DNA of 64,000 bases, from the NCBI GenBank assembly GCA_003169695.1, contig PNAS01000013.1, forward strand, positions 1 through 64,000, written 5' to 3'. Below, piece after piece: positions 54,109-62,485 of this stretch. The stretch comes from Spartobacteria bacterium. Lineage in GTDB: Bacteria; Verrucomicrobiota; Verrucomicrobiia; Chthoniobacterales; UBA10450. The notes below the pieces were generated by a model, which saw only the letters and a list, made by a program, of their open reading frames with translations, searched no databases and was not told the origin of the DNA. Within the stretch, counting starts at the first letter, position 1; the number at the start of each line of letters is the position of its first letter. The position numbers and the translations under genes are program-made.

Positions 54109-54903
54109 ATGCGCCAATATCACGATCTGCTTCGGCTTGTGCTCGAACACGGAAAGCCGCGAATGGATCGCACCGGCACGGGGACGTTGTCGGTTTTCGG
54201 CGCGCAAGCGCGTTTTGATTTGCGAGAAAGGTTTCCGCTGCTCACCACGAAAAAGCTTCATCTCAAATCGATCGTCTACGAGCTGCTCTGGTTTCTCCGC
54301 GGCGAAACGAACGTTGGTTATTTGAACGAACATGGCGTCACGATCTGGGATGAATGGGCGGACGAGAATGGAGATCTCGGTCGTATCTACGGTGCGCAGT
54401 GGACCAACTGGCGTGGCGCCGATGGCGCCGTCATCAATCAGATTGACGGCATCATCGATGAGATTAAAAAAAATCCGACGAGCCGGCGCCTCATTGTGAG
54501 CGCATGGAACGTCGCGGAGCTCGATCAGATGGCGCTCTTACCCTGCCACGTGCTCTTCCAGTTTTATGCGCGAGGCGGTGAGCTAAGCTGTCAGCTTTAC
54601 CAGCGGAGCGCCGATCTCTTCCTGGGCGTGCCGTTCAACATTGCGTCCTACGCCTTGCTCACGATGATGGTCGCGCAGGTCTGCGATCTGCGGCCCGGTG
54701 AATTCATTCACACGTTCGGCGATGTGCACCTTTACCAAAATCATCTCGAGCAAGCACGCTCGCAGCTCACACGCGATTTTCGTCCGCTTCCGCGCATACA
54801 ACTCAACCCCGCGGTGAAAAACATCCACGATTTCCGGTTCGAGGATTTTACCCTCACGGAGTACGATCCGCATCCGGCGATTAAAGCACCGATCGCAATA
54901 TGA
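54109..54903 (+). CDS. thyA: Thymidylate synthase
   Basis: A 264-aa enzyme, the same length as the E. coli protein. It converts dUMP to dTMP with methylene-tetrahydrofolate. Start [40 protein letters not shown] is the dUMP-binding Arg loop. Catalytic Cys146 lies in [12 protein letters not shown], followed by [20 protein letters not shown] and the C-terminal [13 protein letters not shown] longer frame with a TTG start at 54070 exists, but the ATG at 54109 matches the family start. The stop overlaps the next gene (ATGA). No folA is adjacent in this window. Confidence 0.97.
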   Translation: MRQYHDLLRLVLEHGKPRMDRTGTGTLSVFGAQARFDLRERFPLLTTKKLHLKSIVYELLWFLRGETNVGYLNEHGVTIWDEWADENGDLGRIYGAQWTNWRGADGAVINQIDGIIDEIKKNPTSRRLIVSAWNVAELDQMALLPCHVLFQFYARGGELSCQLYQRSADLFLGVPFNIASYALLTMMVAQVCDLRPGEFIHTFGDVHLYQNHLEQARSQLTRDFRPLPRIQLNPAVKNIHDFRFEDFTLTEYDPHPAIKAPIAI

Positions 54904-55457
54904 GAATGTCGCTCCCCGCGGTTCTCGGGCTGACGTACTTCTTCTCGGAATTGGTTCTCGCTTTCACCCGGCGATCAAGCGCAAAGACCGTTTCAAAAGA
55001 TGCCAATTCGCTCCGGGTTCTTTGGGTCGTGATTGCCGTGTGCATTTGGCTCAGCATCCGGGCGCAGGGGCACTGGCCGCACGCCGTTCTTCCACCGTGG
55101 TCCGTCCCAACTGGTGTGACACTTTTCGTCGGCGGTATGGTCTTGCGGTGGTATTCGATCATCCACCTCGGACGCTTCTTTACCGTCAATGTCGCGATTG
55201 CCGCCGATCATCAACTCGTCGACACAGGGCCCTATCGTTTTGTCCGTCACCCGTCCTACACCGGCGCATTATTAGCCTTCATTGGTTTCGCCATGGTCCT
55301 GCGCAATTGGGCATCGGTGCTGATGATTTCCCTGCCCATCGCCTTCGCCTTTCTCTATCGCATCAAAGTCGAGGAACGCGCTCTGGTCCAGGCGCTCGGC
55401 GAGCGCTACCGCGCTTACATCAAACGGACGAAGCGCCTGATTCCCTTCGCGTATTAA
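54900..55457 (+). CDS. Isoprenylcysteine carboxyl methyltransferase (ICMT)-family membrane protein
   Basis: A 185-aa protein with about five hydrophobic segments. The conserved C-terminal block reads [20 protein letters not shown], then [20 protein letters not shown], the P-Y-R-x-x-R-H-P-x-Y and E-E-x-x-L/L-x-x-x-x-G-x-x-Y pattern of ICMT/PEMT-type methyltransferases that use SAM in the membrane. The substrate in bacteria is generally unknown. It is translationally coupled to thyA by a 4-bp overlap, although no metabolic link is obvious. Confidence 0.85.
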   Translation: MRMSLPAVLGLTYFFSELVLAFTRRSSAKTVSKDANSLRVLWVVIAVCIWLSIRAQGHWPHAVLPPWSVPTGVTLFVGGMVLRWYSIIHLGRFFTVNVAIAADHQLVDTGPYRFVRHPSYTGALLAFIGFAMVLRNWASVLMISLPIAFAFLYRIKVEERALVQALGERYRAYIKRTKRLIPFAY

Positions 55458-55518
55458 CGACGAGCCGTCCCGCCAACCCAAGCGGCCTTTTTCCAAAGCG
55501 GGACGTTATTGCGGCAAG

Positions 55519-55872
55519 GTGCGCTTCCGGGCGGGCGGTGCGCCGTTGCATCAGGCAAATTGCCATTGCGCGAATTGCCGCCGGGCCGCTGGCGCACCGG
55601 CGGTGGCGTGGATTACGGTGAAGCTGTCGGATTTCGCATGGGAAGTGGGGCAGCCGAAGCGCTACCAGACGGACACCGGGGCGTATCCCACCTTTTGCGA
55701 TTCGTGTGGCACTTCCTTGACTTACGAGAACGACGACCGTCCGAACGAAATCGATATCACCACCGGAAGCCTCGACGACCCGGAACATTTTCCCCCGAGC
55801 AAAGATGTCTTCGCGGAGGAGAAGCTCTCCTGGGTGCCCTTAGCCGACGGCGGCAAGCGCGTTCGCGAATGA
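55519..55872 (+). CDS. GFA (CENP-V)-domain protein, 5' end uncertain
   Basis: A 117-aa frame of the glutathione-dependent formaldehyde-activating family: HQANCHCANCRRAAGAPAVA (zinc-binding C-x-C-x2-C), FCDSCGTSLTYENDD (C-x2-C) and DITTGSLDDPEHFPPSKDVF. The family normally begins a few residues earlier with G-x-C-x-C-G-x-V-R-Y/F. In frame, the DNA just upstream reads GRYCGKVRF, so one Cys is replaced and no ATG is available. The gene may start at a non-ATG codon upstream, or its 5' end may be eroded. A binding role for small thiols is possible; formaldehyde detoxification is not proven for this family. Confidence 0.7.
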   Translation: MRFRAGGAPLHQANCHCANCRRAAGAPAVAWITVKLSDFAWEVGQPKRYQTDTGAYPTFCDSCGTSLTYENDDRPNEIDITTGSLDDPEHFPPSKDVFAEEKLSWVPLADGGKRVRE

Positions 55873-55894
55873 ACTAATCTTGTTTCACACAGTG

Positions 55895-55982
55895 AGGTGG
55901 ATCGAGCGTTCCGCGCTCGATGTTTCTGTGGCGGCTTCGCCGCGATTTCTTGGCATCGCGCGACGGAGCGCACGATCCACCT
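55895..55982. repeat. 88-bp composite palindromic element
   Basis: The ends AGGTGGATCG (55895-55904) and CGATCCACCT (55973-55982) are perfect inverted repeats. Inside lie hairpins CGAGCG-TTCCG-CGCTCG and GCGGC-TTC-GCCGC. The layout resembles the other dispersed elements but with different stem sequences. It fills the convergent gap between the GFA gene and the protease gene and touches the last base of the protease frame. Confidence 0.6.
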
Positions 55983-58180
55983 TACGGCAGCGTTTTGGTC
56001 GTCGCGCTAGCCGTGGTCGGTCCGTGGCTCAGGTTGACCAGATCACTCAGAATGTTCAAGGTTTCGTCGCGCTCGGGATCGATGGCAGGCTCTTTGGTGC
56101 CGTCATCGTCGCCTGTCAAATCCGAGTCGGCGTCTGGGGCAGCTTCAGGAGAAACTGTGGGACTCTTTTTCGATGAAGCGGTTTTCCCGGGAAACATGAT
56201 GAGTTGCAGGTTCGGCTTATCCACGGTGTCGAGAGTGAGGCGATAGATCCGCACATCCTGCTCTTGACGCGCCAACCGTTCTTTCGAGCGGCTTTCCTTG
56301 CGGAGTTTGTCCTCGTTCATTTCACTGCGGCGAACATCCTCATTCAGCGAAATGCGATTCTCATCGAGTCGCTGGCGAAGCCGTTCCATATCTTCCATGA
56401 CGTAGTGAAATTCCGGGTTCGCCTGAACGCGGATTTCGGAGCGTCGCTTCAGCTCATCGGCAAAGAGTTGATGGCTGCTATCGGACCATTTGGTGAATCG
56501 GGCCCTCGGCACTTCGTCGTAAGGCAGACAGTTTTTTAACGCGCCTTCGCCGTATTCGGGGAGGTCGCTCAAGGTCGGCAGAACGATATCCGACGCGACA
56601 CCATGAAGCTGGGTTGAGCCGCCCGCAACGCGATAGAATTTTTGGATGGTCAATTTCAGAGCGCCATCCTCCTGTGAGCGGCTGCCGAGCAGCGAAGTGA
56701 ACCGGCCAATCTCCAGGATCGTTTGCACTGTGCCCTTGCCGAAGGTGTTTTTGTCCCCCACGATCAAGGCTCGTCCGTAATCCTGGAGTGCGGCGGCAAA
56801 AATCTCGCTCGCGGATGCACTCTGCCGGCTCGTAAGCACAATGAGCGGACCGGCATAAGCAATGCCCGGATCGGGATCGCTCGAGATCACGATGTTTCCG
56901 TTCGAGCCTTTCGTTTGTACGATTGGTCCCGATTTCAAAAAGAGCCCCGTGAGCGAGATCGCTTCTTCGAGGGAGCCGCCGCCGTTTCGGCGAAGGTCGA
57001 CGATCAGCCCGGCGATGTTCTCCTTCTTCAACCGCTTGAGCAACATGAGTACATCCTTGGTCGTGCTCTTCTGGTGCTTGTCCATGTCGGCATAAAAGGA
57101 TGGAAGTGTGATCCAGCCCAGTTTTACCGCCTCGCCGTTTTCATCCTTCTTAATAATGATGTCGGCGCGCGCTTCCTGGTCCTTCAGCTTAATCTCGTCG
57201 CGCACCAGCTCGATCGTCTTTCGCTTCGATGGATCGGGCGCGTCCGCTGGAATCACGAGAAGCCGCACCTTCGTGCCCTTCTTGCCGCGGATTTGCTCGA
57301 CGACTTTGTCGAGACGCATGTCGCGAACGTCGTTAAACTCCGCGTTGCCCTGCGCCACCGCACTGATGCGGTCGCCGACCTTCAAACGACCGTCCGTTTG
57401 CGCCGGGCCGCCGGGAACGAGACTCTCGATCTTGGCATAGCTATCTTCCGTCTTGAGCATCGCGCCGATGCCGACGAGGGAAAGACCCATATTAATACTG
57501 AAGTTCTTCAGGTCCGCCTTGCTCAGATATTCTGAATGCGGGTCGTAAGTCTGGGAGAGCGCGTCGAGAAACAGTTTTACCTGCTCTTCCCTGTCTTGTT
57601 CGTGGACATTGCGAGCGAGACGGTCGTAGCGGCGGGCGATCAGCTGCGGCCCTGGCTCAATCGGGTGTTCGGTCAGGTGTTCCTGGAGCAACTCACTCGC
57701 GATTCGCCCACGCCAGATTCCATCGGAGTCCGCTTCATCCTTCGGCCACGACGCCTTCTGCCGGCTTAACTCAATCGTCCCATCGTTTTTGAAATCGACC
57801 GGCTCTTTGAGCATGGCCTTGATCTTCGCCACGCGGTCGTCGACGTGCTTCATATAGAGATCGTAAATCTCGTAGGCAGGTTTCAGATTTCCTAGCAACA
57901 CGTCGTCGTCCAGCGAGGTCGCGTACTTGGCGCTCAGCATGTCGACGTCCTGTTGGGTGAAAAACAGATGGCTAAAATCGAGCAGCTCCAGGTAGGTGCG
58001 GAGAAATTTCCTGGAGACTTCGTCGTTCAGCGGCTGGTGCGTGTAGTGGCCTTCTTCCAGGAGCCGTCCGACCGACACCGCCACCTGTTCGGCGTCGGAT
58101 TTTGCTTGGATCGGGTGCGCCGACACCGCGAAAGCGAATAGGACTGCGGACAGGGCGAGGGAGCGGAAAGTGGGCTTCAT
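55982..58180 (-). CDS. prc: Tail-specific (Prc-type) S41 periplasmic protease
   Basis: A protein of 732 aa from the chosen start: signal MKPTFRSLALSAVLFAFAVS, an N-terminal helical domain with DFSHLFFTQQDVDMLSAKYA, a PDZ domain (LVPGGPAQTDGRLKVGDRIS) and the S41 core. The core has GLIVDLRRNGGGSLEEAISL, Ser456 in SASASEIFAAAL and Lys482 in TFGKGTVQ, the Ser-Lys dyad. The C-terminal DUF3340-like part follows (SDIVLPTLSDLPEYGEGALK, LPYDEVPRA). Prc trims or degrades periplasmic proteins, including lipoproteins and peptidoglycan enzymes. Compared with E. coli, one residue is inserted between Ser and Lys. A longer frame to 58288 precedes the signal and is unlikely. Confidence 0.93.
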   Translation of the reverse strand: MKPTFRSLALSAVLFAFAVSAHPIQAKSDAEQVAVSVGRLLEEGHYTHQPLNDEVSRKFLRTYLELLDFSHLFFTQQDVDMLSAKYATSLDDDVLLGNLKPAYEIYDLYMKHVDDRVAKIKAMLKEPVDFKNDGTIELSRQKASWPKDEADSDGIWRGRIASELLQEHLTEHPIEPGPQLIARRYDRLARNVHEQDREEQVKLFLDALSQTYDPHSEYLSKADLKNFSINMGLSLVGIGAMLKTEDSYAKIESLVPGGPAQTDGRLKVGDRISAVAQGNAEFNDVRDMRLDKVVEQIRGKKGTKVRLLVIPADAPDPSKRKTIELVRDEIKLKDQEARADIIIKKDENGEAVKLGWITLPSFYADMDKHQKSTTKDVLMLLKRLKKENIAGLIVDLRRNGGGSLEEAISLTGLFLKSGPIVQTKGSNGNIVISSDPDPGIAYAGPLIVLTSRQSASASEIFAAALQDYGRALIVGDKNTFGKGTVQTILEIGRFTSLLGSRSQEDGALKLTIQKFYRVAGGSTQLHGVASDIVLPTLSDLPEYGEGALKNCLPYDEVPRARFTKWSDSSHQLFADELKRRSEIRVQANPEFHYVMEDMERLRQRLDENRISLNEDVRRSEMNEDKLRKESRSKERLARQEQDVRIYRLTLDTVDKPNLQLIMFPGKTASSKKSPTVSPEAAPDADSDLTGDDDGTKEPAIDPERDETLNILSDLVNLSHGPTTASATTKTLP

Positions 58181-58410
58181 TCGGGAAAAAGAGGTTTCGG
58201 AAAGTCGCAGAGTTCGGGCTGAACGCAAGGTAACCGGGAGTGGGAGCATCAATTTGTAGAGAGTCAGACAACAGGCGCAGCAGAACATTCAAAGAACGGC
58301 CGAAACCGCCGCTGTAGATGCAGTTTTCATTCCCTCGCCCGAGAGAAGTGCGCGCCGCTTTTTCAATGGTAACTTGCCGGTTCACTGAGCGGCGGGCGAA
58401 TAATCGAACG

Positions 58411-59022
58411 ATGCAATACGAAACTTTCTGCGGTGGGGTTTTTGAAACAAACTGTTATCTGCTCGAGGCGCCGGGAGGTTCGATTCTATTCGACGCGCCC
58501 GATGGCAGTTGTGACTGGCTGGTCTCGAAGGGCGCCACGCTGAAACTGCTCTTGCTCACGCACGGCCATTTTGACCACGTCCCGGACGTAGCGAAGATAA
58601 AGCGGCGCTTCGATTGCCAAATCGGGTGTCACCCGGAAACCGCACCGATGATTTCGGATCGAGATTTCTTCCGGAGCTTTGGGTACGAACTGGAGATCGA
58701 TCCTGTCCAACCGGATTTCTTGATCGAAGCGACGCTCTCGCGCGATTTTCTCGGCTTGGAGATGGAGGTTCTGGAAGTGCCGGGTCACTGTCCGGGAAGC
58801 TTGTGCTTTCTTTCCCGGAAAGACGAGTTGCTGATCGGCGGCGATGTTCTGTTTGCGGGCGGTGTCGGCCGTTGGGATTTGCCGCATGGAGATGGCGAAC
58901 TGCTCTCCCGCGGGATCAAGACGAAACTATTTCCTCTCGGCGACAACGTGACCGTGCTTCCCGGCCATGGTCCACCGACGACGATTGGCGCCGAGCGGCG
59001 GACCAATCCGTTCGTGCGCTAG
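58411..59022 (+). CDS. MBL-fold metallo-hydrolase (glyoxalase II-like)
   Basis: A 203-aa metallo-beta-lactamase-fold enzyme: LLLLTHGHFDHVPDVAKIKR (the THxHxDH metal motif), VLEVPGHCPGSLCFLS (second His), LLIGGDVLFAGGVGRWDLP (bridging Asp) and TVLPGHGPPTTIGAERRTNP (last His). This is the short glyoxalase II-like type, a hydrolase of thioesters such as S-lactoylglutathione or of unknown esters. The open frame starts earlier, but the ATG at 58411 begins at the first strand (MQYETFCGGVFETNCYLL) and suits the family. Confidence 0.9.
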   Translation: MQYETFCGGVFETNCYLLEAPGGSILFDAPDGSCDWLVSKGATLKLLLLTHGHFDHVPDVAKIKRRFDCQIGCHPETAPMISDRDFFRSFGYELEIDPVQPDFLIEATLSRDFLGLEMEVLEVPGHCPGSLCFLSRKDELLIGGDVLFAGGVGRWDLPHGDGELLSRGIKTKLFPLGDNVTVLPGHGPPTTIGAERRTNPFVR

Positions 59023-59062
59023 GGGAGCCAGCATCTGTCTCATCATCCACGTCGCAATCTCA

Positions 59063-59959
59063 TCACTTTGCGGCGGCGACCGCGAGAAAAGAGAAGATGA
59101 CGATATCCTGCACCATATGAATGAAAAAGGCCCACGCAACACCGCGGGTTTCGATCATGCTCCGGGCCCAAATCCATCCGGCGAATCCGGCCATCAGAAC
59201 CCCGATTGGTCCGGAGGGTTGACCATAATAATGTCCCAGCCCGAATAAGACCGCGGTCAGGAAGACGCCCTCGGCAGGAGAAACTACGTTCCGCAGATGC
59301 GCGAGGAGAACATTGCGGAATTGGAATTCTTCATTCGCGGCGTTGAGCGCGGCGACCAGAAGAATCCACGGCAGAAAACGAACGATGCGTCCGCCAGCGG
59401 TGAAGTCCGGATGCAGTGTGAAGTACAAGAAGAGCGGAAGCGCCACTCCAAAGACGACGATCAACGCAGGACCAAAGACTGTCCACGGAATCGCCTTCCG
59501 CAAACCGAGGAAAGGGATCGGTTGCGCCGGCGCCGTGAGATTCCCGCGACACAAAAACAAATCGCGGCGCGTCATTCCACTGCCGATCAACGTGAGGCTC
59601 ATGAGCACAGCTCCGGCGACAACTGAAGCTCGTCCGATGGGCAAGCGGACACCCCAATTCGCGCGTTCCGACCAACCGCGAACGAGATCGGTTCCTTCAA
59701 TCCAGGGCGCGACAAGGTACCAGCCAACCCGCAGGGCCGCGAGTGCGAGCAGAAAACGCGTCAGAACTCTTAGTCGCGGAGAGGGTAGAATAACGAGCGC
59801 GGCAACCATGAGAATGACGCACTGCGTGATCATCAACCAGGGTGCTCGGCCATGTCCCGATTCGCGCCAGATGATCGTGGGCAGCGCACTCGCAACAATC
59901 ACCCCGGCCCAGGCGATGATGCGCGGGAGCGGATCGGTCGTCGTGCTGCCGCCGCTCAC
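59063..59959 (-). CDS. CPBP-family intramembrane metalloprotease
   Basis: A 298-aa membrane protein with about eight helices. The CPBP (Abi) motifs are AANEEFQFRNVLLAHLR (EExxxR-type), VLFGLGHYYGQPSGPIG (FxxxH-type) and a last His near the C-terminus (FFIHMVQDI). Relatives act like the Rce1 CAAX protease or as immunity/processing proteases. The start overlaps the end of the kinase-like gene by 4 bp (59956-59959), so it belongs to the minus-strand run with the MurU/AmgK-like pair. Confidence 0.85.
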   Translation of the reverse strand: MSGGSTTTDPLPRIIAWAGVIVASALPTIIWRESGHGRAPWLMITQCVILMVAALVILPSPRLRVLTRFLLALAALRVGWYLVAPWIEGTDLVRGWSERANWGVRLPIGRASVVAGAVLMSLTLIGSGMTRRDLFLCRGNLTAPAQPIPFLGLRKAIPWTVFGPALIVVFGVALPLFLYFTLHPDFTAGGRIVRFLPWILLVAALNAANEEFQFRNVLLAHLRNVVSPAEGVFLTAVLFGLGHYYGQPSGPIGVLMAGFAGWIWARSMIETRGVAWAFFIHMVQDIVIFSFLAVAAAK

Positions 59960-60966
59960 GAAAGGCCATCGAGCACCGCGCGTAAGCTTCCGAGCTCGTC
60001 GATTTCGCTTACGAGAGAACGCAATGATGTCATCGCCGCCGGGATGTGATTAAGAAATGTTCTGTTGCCTTTGACCAGTCCGAGGAAGCCGTAAGCGCCG
60101 AGCGCTTGCATGAGGCGTTGAATTCCACAGAGGTGAAAGATTTTGCGGAATTGCGCTGAAAGAGGGCTCAGCGCCGCGTTCCGCTTCGCCTCATAGGCCG
60201 CGAGCAGCTCTTCACATTCCGCGCGCGAGAAGGTGACATACGGATCGAAAAGGAGAGAGGCGAGATCGTACTCGGCCAGTCCGGACCGCATTCCCTGAAA
60301 GTCGATCAAGTGGGCCTGTGCGTTGCGAATGATGATGTTTTGCGATTGGAAATCGCGATGAACCAGAACGCGCGGGCGATTCCCGAGACGTTCCGCGATC
60401 TCGTGCAAAGCCGGCAGCGCCGTCGCCTCCGAAATTCTGTTTTCCCCCACCCCGAAATGGCGACCGAGGCAGTTTTCGAAGAAGTAGCTTTGCTCCCAAC
60501 GGTAGAGCGCCGCATCAAACGCCGCCGGAAGATTTTTCTGAATGGCACACCCCGCCTCTTCGGGCAGGCAGTGCAGCTTCACGATTTCATCAAGCGCGGA
60601 CTCGTAGAATGCCCGACGCACGAGCCAGCTTTCCCCGCGATAGCTCCAGAGATCGCTCTTCCCGAGATCTTCGATCCAGATCAAGCCTTCCACAGGATCA
60701 TGAAAATAAATCCTGGGCGCTCGAATGCGGTGTTCCGCGAGAAACTCCGCGATCTCGACGTAATGCCGGTTCTCCTCGCGCTCGAGATTGTACTTAACAA
60801 GAATAATGGTCTGCTCCGGCGAACAGCGAACGCGATAAAACTTCCGGTCCGAGCCACCTTTCTCGATCGGCGTGATCTTGACCGCGGCTTCTTCCAATCG
60901 CGGAAAACGAATCCGCGTTTGCCGCAGCAGCAGCTCGGTCTTCGCGGATCTAGATGTCGGTGTCAC
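59956..60966 (-). CDS. AmgK-like sugar kinase (aminoglycoside phosphotransferase fold)
   Basis: A protein of 336 aa from a GTG at 60966, which overlaps the end of the nucleotidyltransferase by 17 bp. The APH-type kinase motifs are present: VKITPIEKGGSDRKFYRVRC, VLVHRDFQSQNIIIRNAQAH (H-x-D-x-x-x-x-N) and LIDFQGMRSGLAEYDLASLL (D-F-Q in place of D-F-D/G). This is the layout of AmgK, the anomeric MurNAc/GlcNAc kinase of peptidoglycan recycling. Pairing with a MurU-like gene supports that role. The open frame extends upstream to 61137 inside the neighbour gene, which is unlikely to be used. Confidence 0.82.
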   Translation of the reverse strand: MTPTSRSAKTELLLRQTRIRFPRLEEAAVKITPIEKGGSDRKFYRVRCSPEQTIILVKYNLEREENRHYVEIAEFLAEHRIRAPRIYFHDPVEGLIWIEDLGKSDLWSYRGESWLVRRAFYESALDEIVKLHCLPEEAGCAIQKNLPAAFDAALYRWEQSYFFENCLGRHFGVGENRISEATALPALHEIAERLGNRPRVLVHRDFQSQNIIIRNAQAHLIDFQGMRSGLAEYDLASLLFDPYVTFSRAECEELLAAYEAKRNAALSPLSAQFRKIFHLCGIQRLMQALGAYGFLGLVKGNRTFLNHIPAAMTSLRSLVSEIDELGSLRAVLDGLS

Positions 60967-61897
60967 TGTGTTCGCCTTCTGCCTTCTGATGGGAGCGGAC
61001 AATACAATTGCGGAGGTGACATCGCGAAGCGATTTGTGCGCCAGGCCAAAGAATCGTGTTTTCCAGGATCGCGGCCGCGCCAACACGGCAACCGGCGCCC
61101 AGCGAATAAAAGCCCGAAAGGCAAACGCTGGGATCAACTACCGCGTCCGCGGCGACGTGCACCGGCCACTCGGCCGAACTCACATAATCTGGTTTCCAGC
61201 GCTCCTCCTCGATGATGCGATGGACTTCGAGGTATTCGGCGCGGGAGCCGATGTTGAACCACTTGCCATCACCAAGAACTACGCCGCCGATTTTTCCGCC
61301 GCGCCCAATCCATTCTGCGAGAATCGGAATAAACGAAATGTTTTGGGCCGCCGGGATCCGCCGAAAAATATCCGGGTTCCAGACGGATACATTTGCGAAG
61401 TCGTACTCTCCTGCGTGGCCATATTTGTTTTCAATGTCCACGACGCGGCCGTTTTGAAGAGCCATACCCGCGGCGAGTCCGGTTTTCCGCAACGCCAGCG
61501 TGACATCGTTTCCCTTTCGAAAATGCTCTTCGACCAACGGTTCCAGAGCGAAGTTTGTCAGGAGATCGCCACTGTAGACGATGAATGGTTCCGGTCGCAG
61601 CAATCCTTCCACATTCTTGATGCCGCCGCCGGTTCCAAGCAGATCCGGCTCATGAACCAGTCTCAATGGATGCCCAGCATAGGTCCCGCGCCCAAATAGA
61701 CTTTCGAATTGCGTGGCGAGATGATGCGTGTTGATGACGAAGGACTCCACCCCGAGGCCGGACAAATGATCGAGCGCGAAAGTAATGAGCGGGTTTTGAA
61801 AAATCGGAATGAGCGGCTTTGGCAGATCGTCCGTCAACGGACGCAGCCGCGTGCCCAACCCGGCGCCGAGGACGAAGGCCTGAGTGATTAGCGGCAT
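60950..61897 (-). CDS. MurU-like sugar-1-phosphate nucleotidyltransferase
   Basis: A 315-aa enzyme with the nucleotidyltransferase signature AFVLGAGLGTRLRPLTDDLPKP, LLGTGGGIKNVEG and FIVYSGDLL (metal-binding Asp), then DGKWFNIGSRAEYLEVHRII. The C-terminal part has a short left-handed beta-helix with hexapeptide-like turns (ADAVVDPSVCLSGFYSLGAG, AAILENTILWPGAQIA). MurU makes UDP-MurNAc from MurNAc-1-phosphate; the related mannose and glucose enzymes look similar. The gene order (nucleotidyltransferase first, kinase second) and overlap suggest a two-step salvage pathway; the sugar is inferred. Confidence 0.85.
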   Translation of the reverse strand: MPLITQAFVLGAGLGTRLRPLTDDLPKPLIPIFQNPLITFALDHLSGLGVESFVINTHHLATQFESLFGRGTYAGHPLRLVHEPDLLGTGGGIKNVEGLLRPEPFIVYSGDLLTNFALEPLVEEHFRKGNDVTLALRKTGLAAGMALQNGRVVDIENKYGHAGEYDFANVSVWNPDIFRRIPAAQNISFIPILAEWIGRGGKIGGVVLGDGKWFNIGSRAEYLEVHRIIEEERWKPDYVSSAEWPVHVAADAVVDPSVCLSGFYSLGAGCRVGAAAILENTILWPGAQIASRCHLRNCIVRSHQKAEGEHSDTDI

Positions 61898-61981
61898 GCG
61901 CGTGAAGAGCTGTTGCCGGTTAACCTTGTCCTAATAAGCACGGCGCTTGTGCTACGTCGCCACTCTGATAAAACTTGAGCC

Positions 61982-62401
61982 ATGACAGAAGAAACGATCT
62001 GGCGTGGCACGTCCTCGCAAATGAAAAACCTTGGCCTCTTCATTTTGTCGGGTCTGTTTTGCTGGCTCATCGTGCCGATCTTCATCGCGCTCGCCCGTTA
62101 TCTTCAAACGAAAAACAACGTCTTCGAGCTCACGAACGAACGCTTGAAAATCACCGAGGGCGTTTTCAGCAAAGTGACCGAGACGCTCGAGCTCTATCGC
62201 GTAAAAGACATTGAAGTGCGACAACCATTCTTCTATCGCATGCTTAGCGTGGAAAACATTCAGATCAACACTTCGGATCTGTCGTCCCCGGTTATTTTGC
62301 TCGAAGCAATTCCGAAGGCTGTCGGACTAGCCGACAAACTGCGGAACCAGGTCGAAGTAATTCGCACACAGAAGCAGGTCCGCGAAATCGATCTCGAATA
62401 A
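61982..62401 (+). CDS. Bacterial PH-domain membrane protein
   Basis: A 139-aa protein: a short start (MTEETIWRGTSSQMKNLG), one hydrophobic hairpin or helix at about 19-42 (FILSGLFCWLIVPIFIALAR), then a bPH2-type domain with FELTNERLKITEGVFSKVTE, LELYRVKDIEVRQPFFYRML and VENIQINTSD. Such proteins are of unknown function and are often paired in larger YdbT-like forms. It diverges from the MurU-like gene with 84 bp between starts. Confidence 0.85.
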   Translation: MTEETIWRGTSSQMKNLGLFILSGLFCWLIVPIFIALARYLQTKNNVFELTNERLKITEGVFSKVTETLELYRVKDIEVRQPFFYRMLSVENIQINTSDLSSPVILLEAIPKAVGLADKLRNQVEVIRTQKQVREIDLE

Positions 62402-62411
62402 TTACTGGTTG

Positions 62412-62432
62412 GGACGGCGCGCTGCGCCGTCC
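62412..62432. repeat. Perfect 9-bp hairpin with GCT loop
   Basis: GGACGGCGC-GCT-GCGCCGTCC lies between the converging PH-domain and aspartyl-protease genes. No T-run follows on either strand. The 3-nt GCT loop and the GC-rich stem resemble one half of the dispersed double-hairpin elements. Confidence 0.5.
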
Positions 62433-62485
62433 GATCGGGCACGCCTATCGGTTCGGGTGAAAAACGGCCGCCGCTGCCACACGTC

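Noticed and set aside
62412-62432. The hairpin between converging genes as an intrinsic terminator
   Set aside because: The stem is perfect, but neither strand has a following T-run; kept as a palindrome or partial repeat only.
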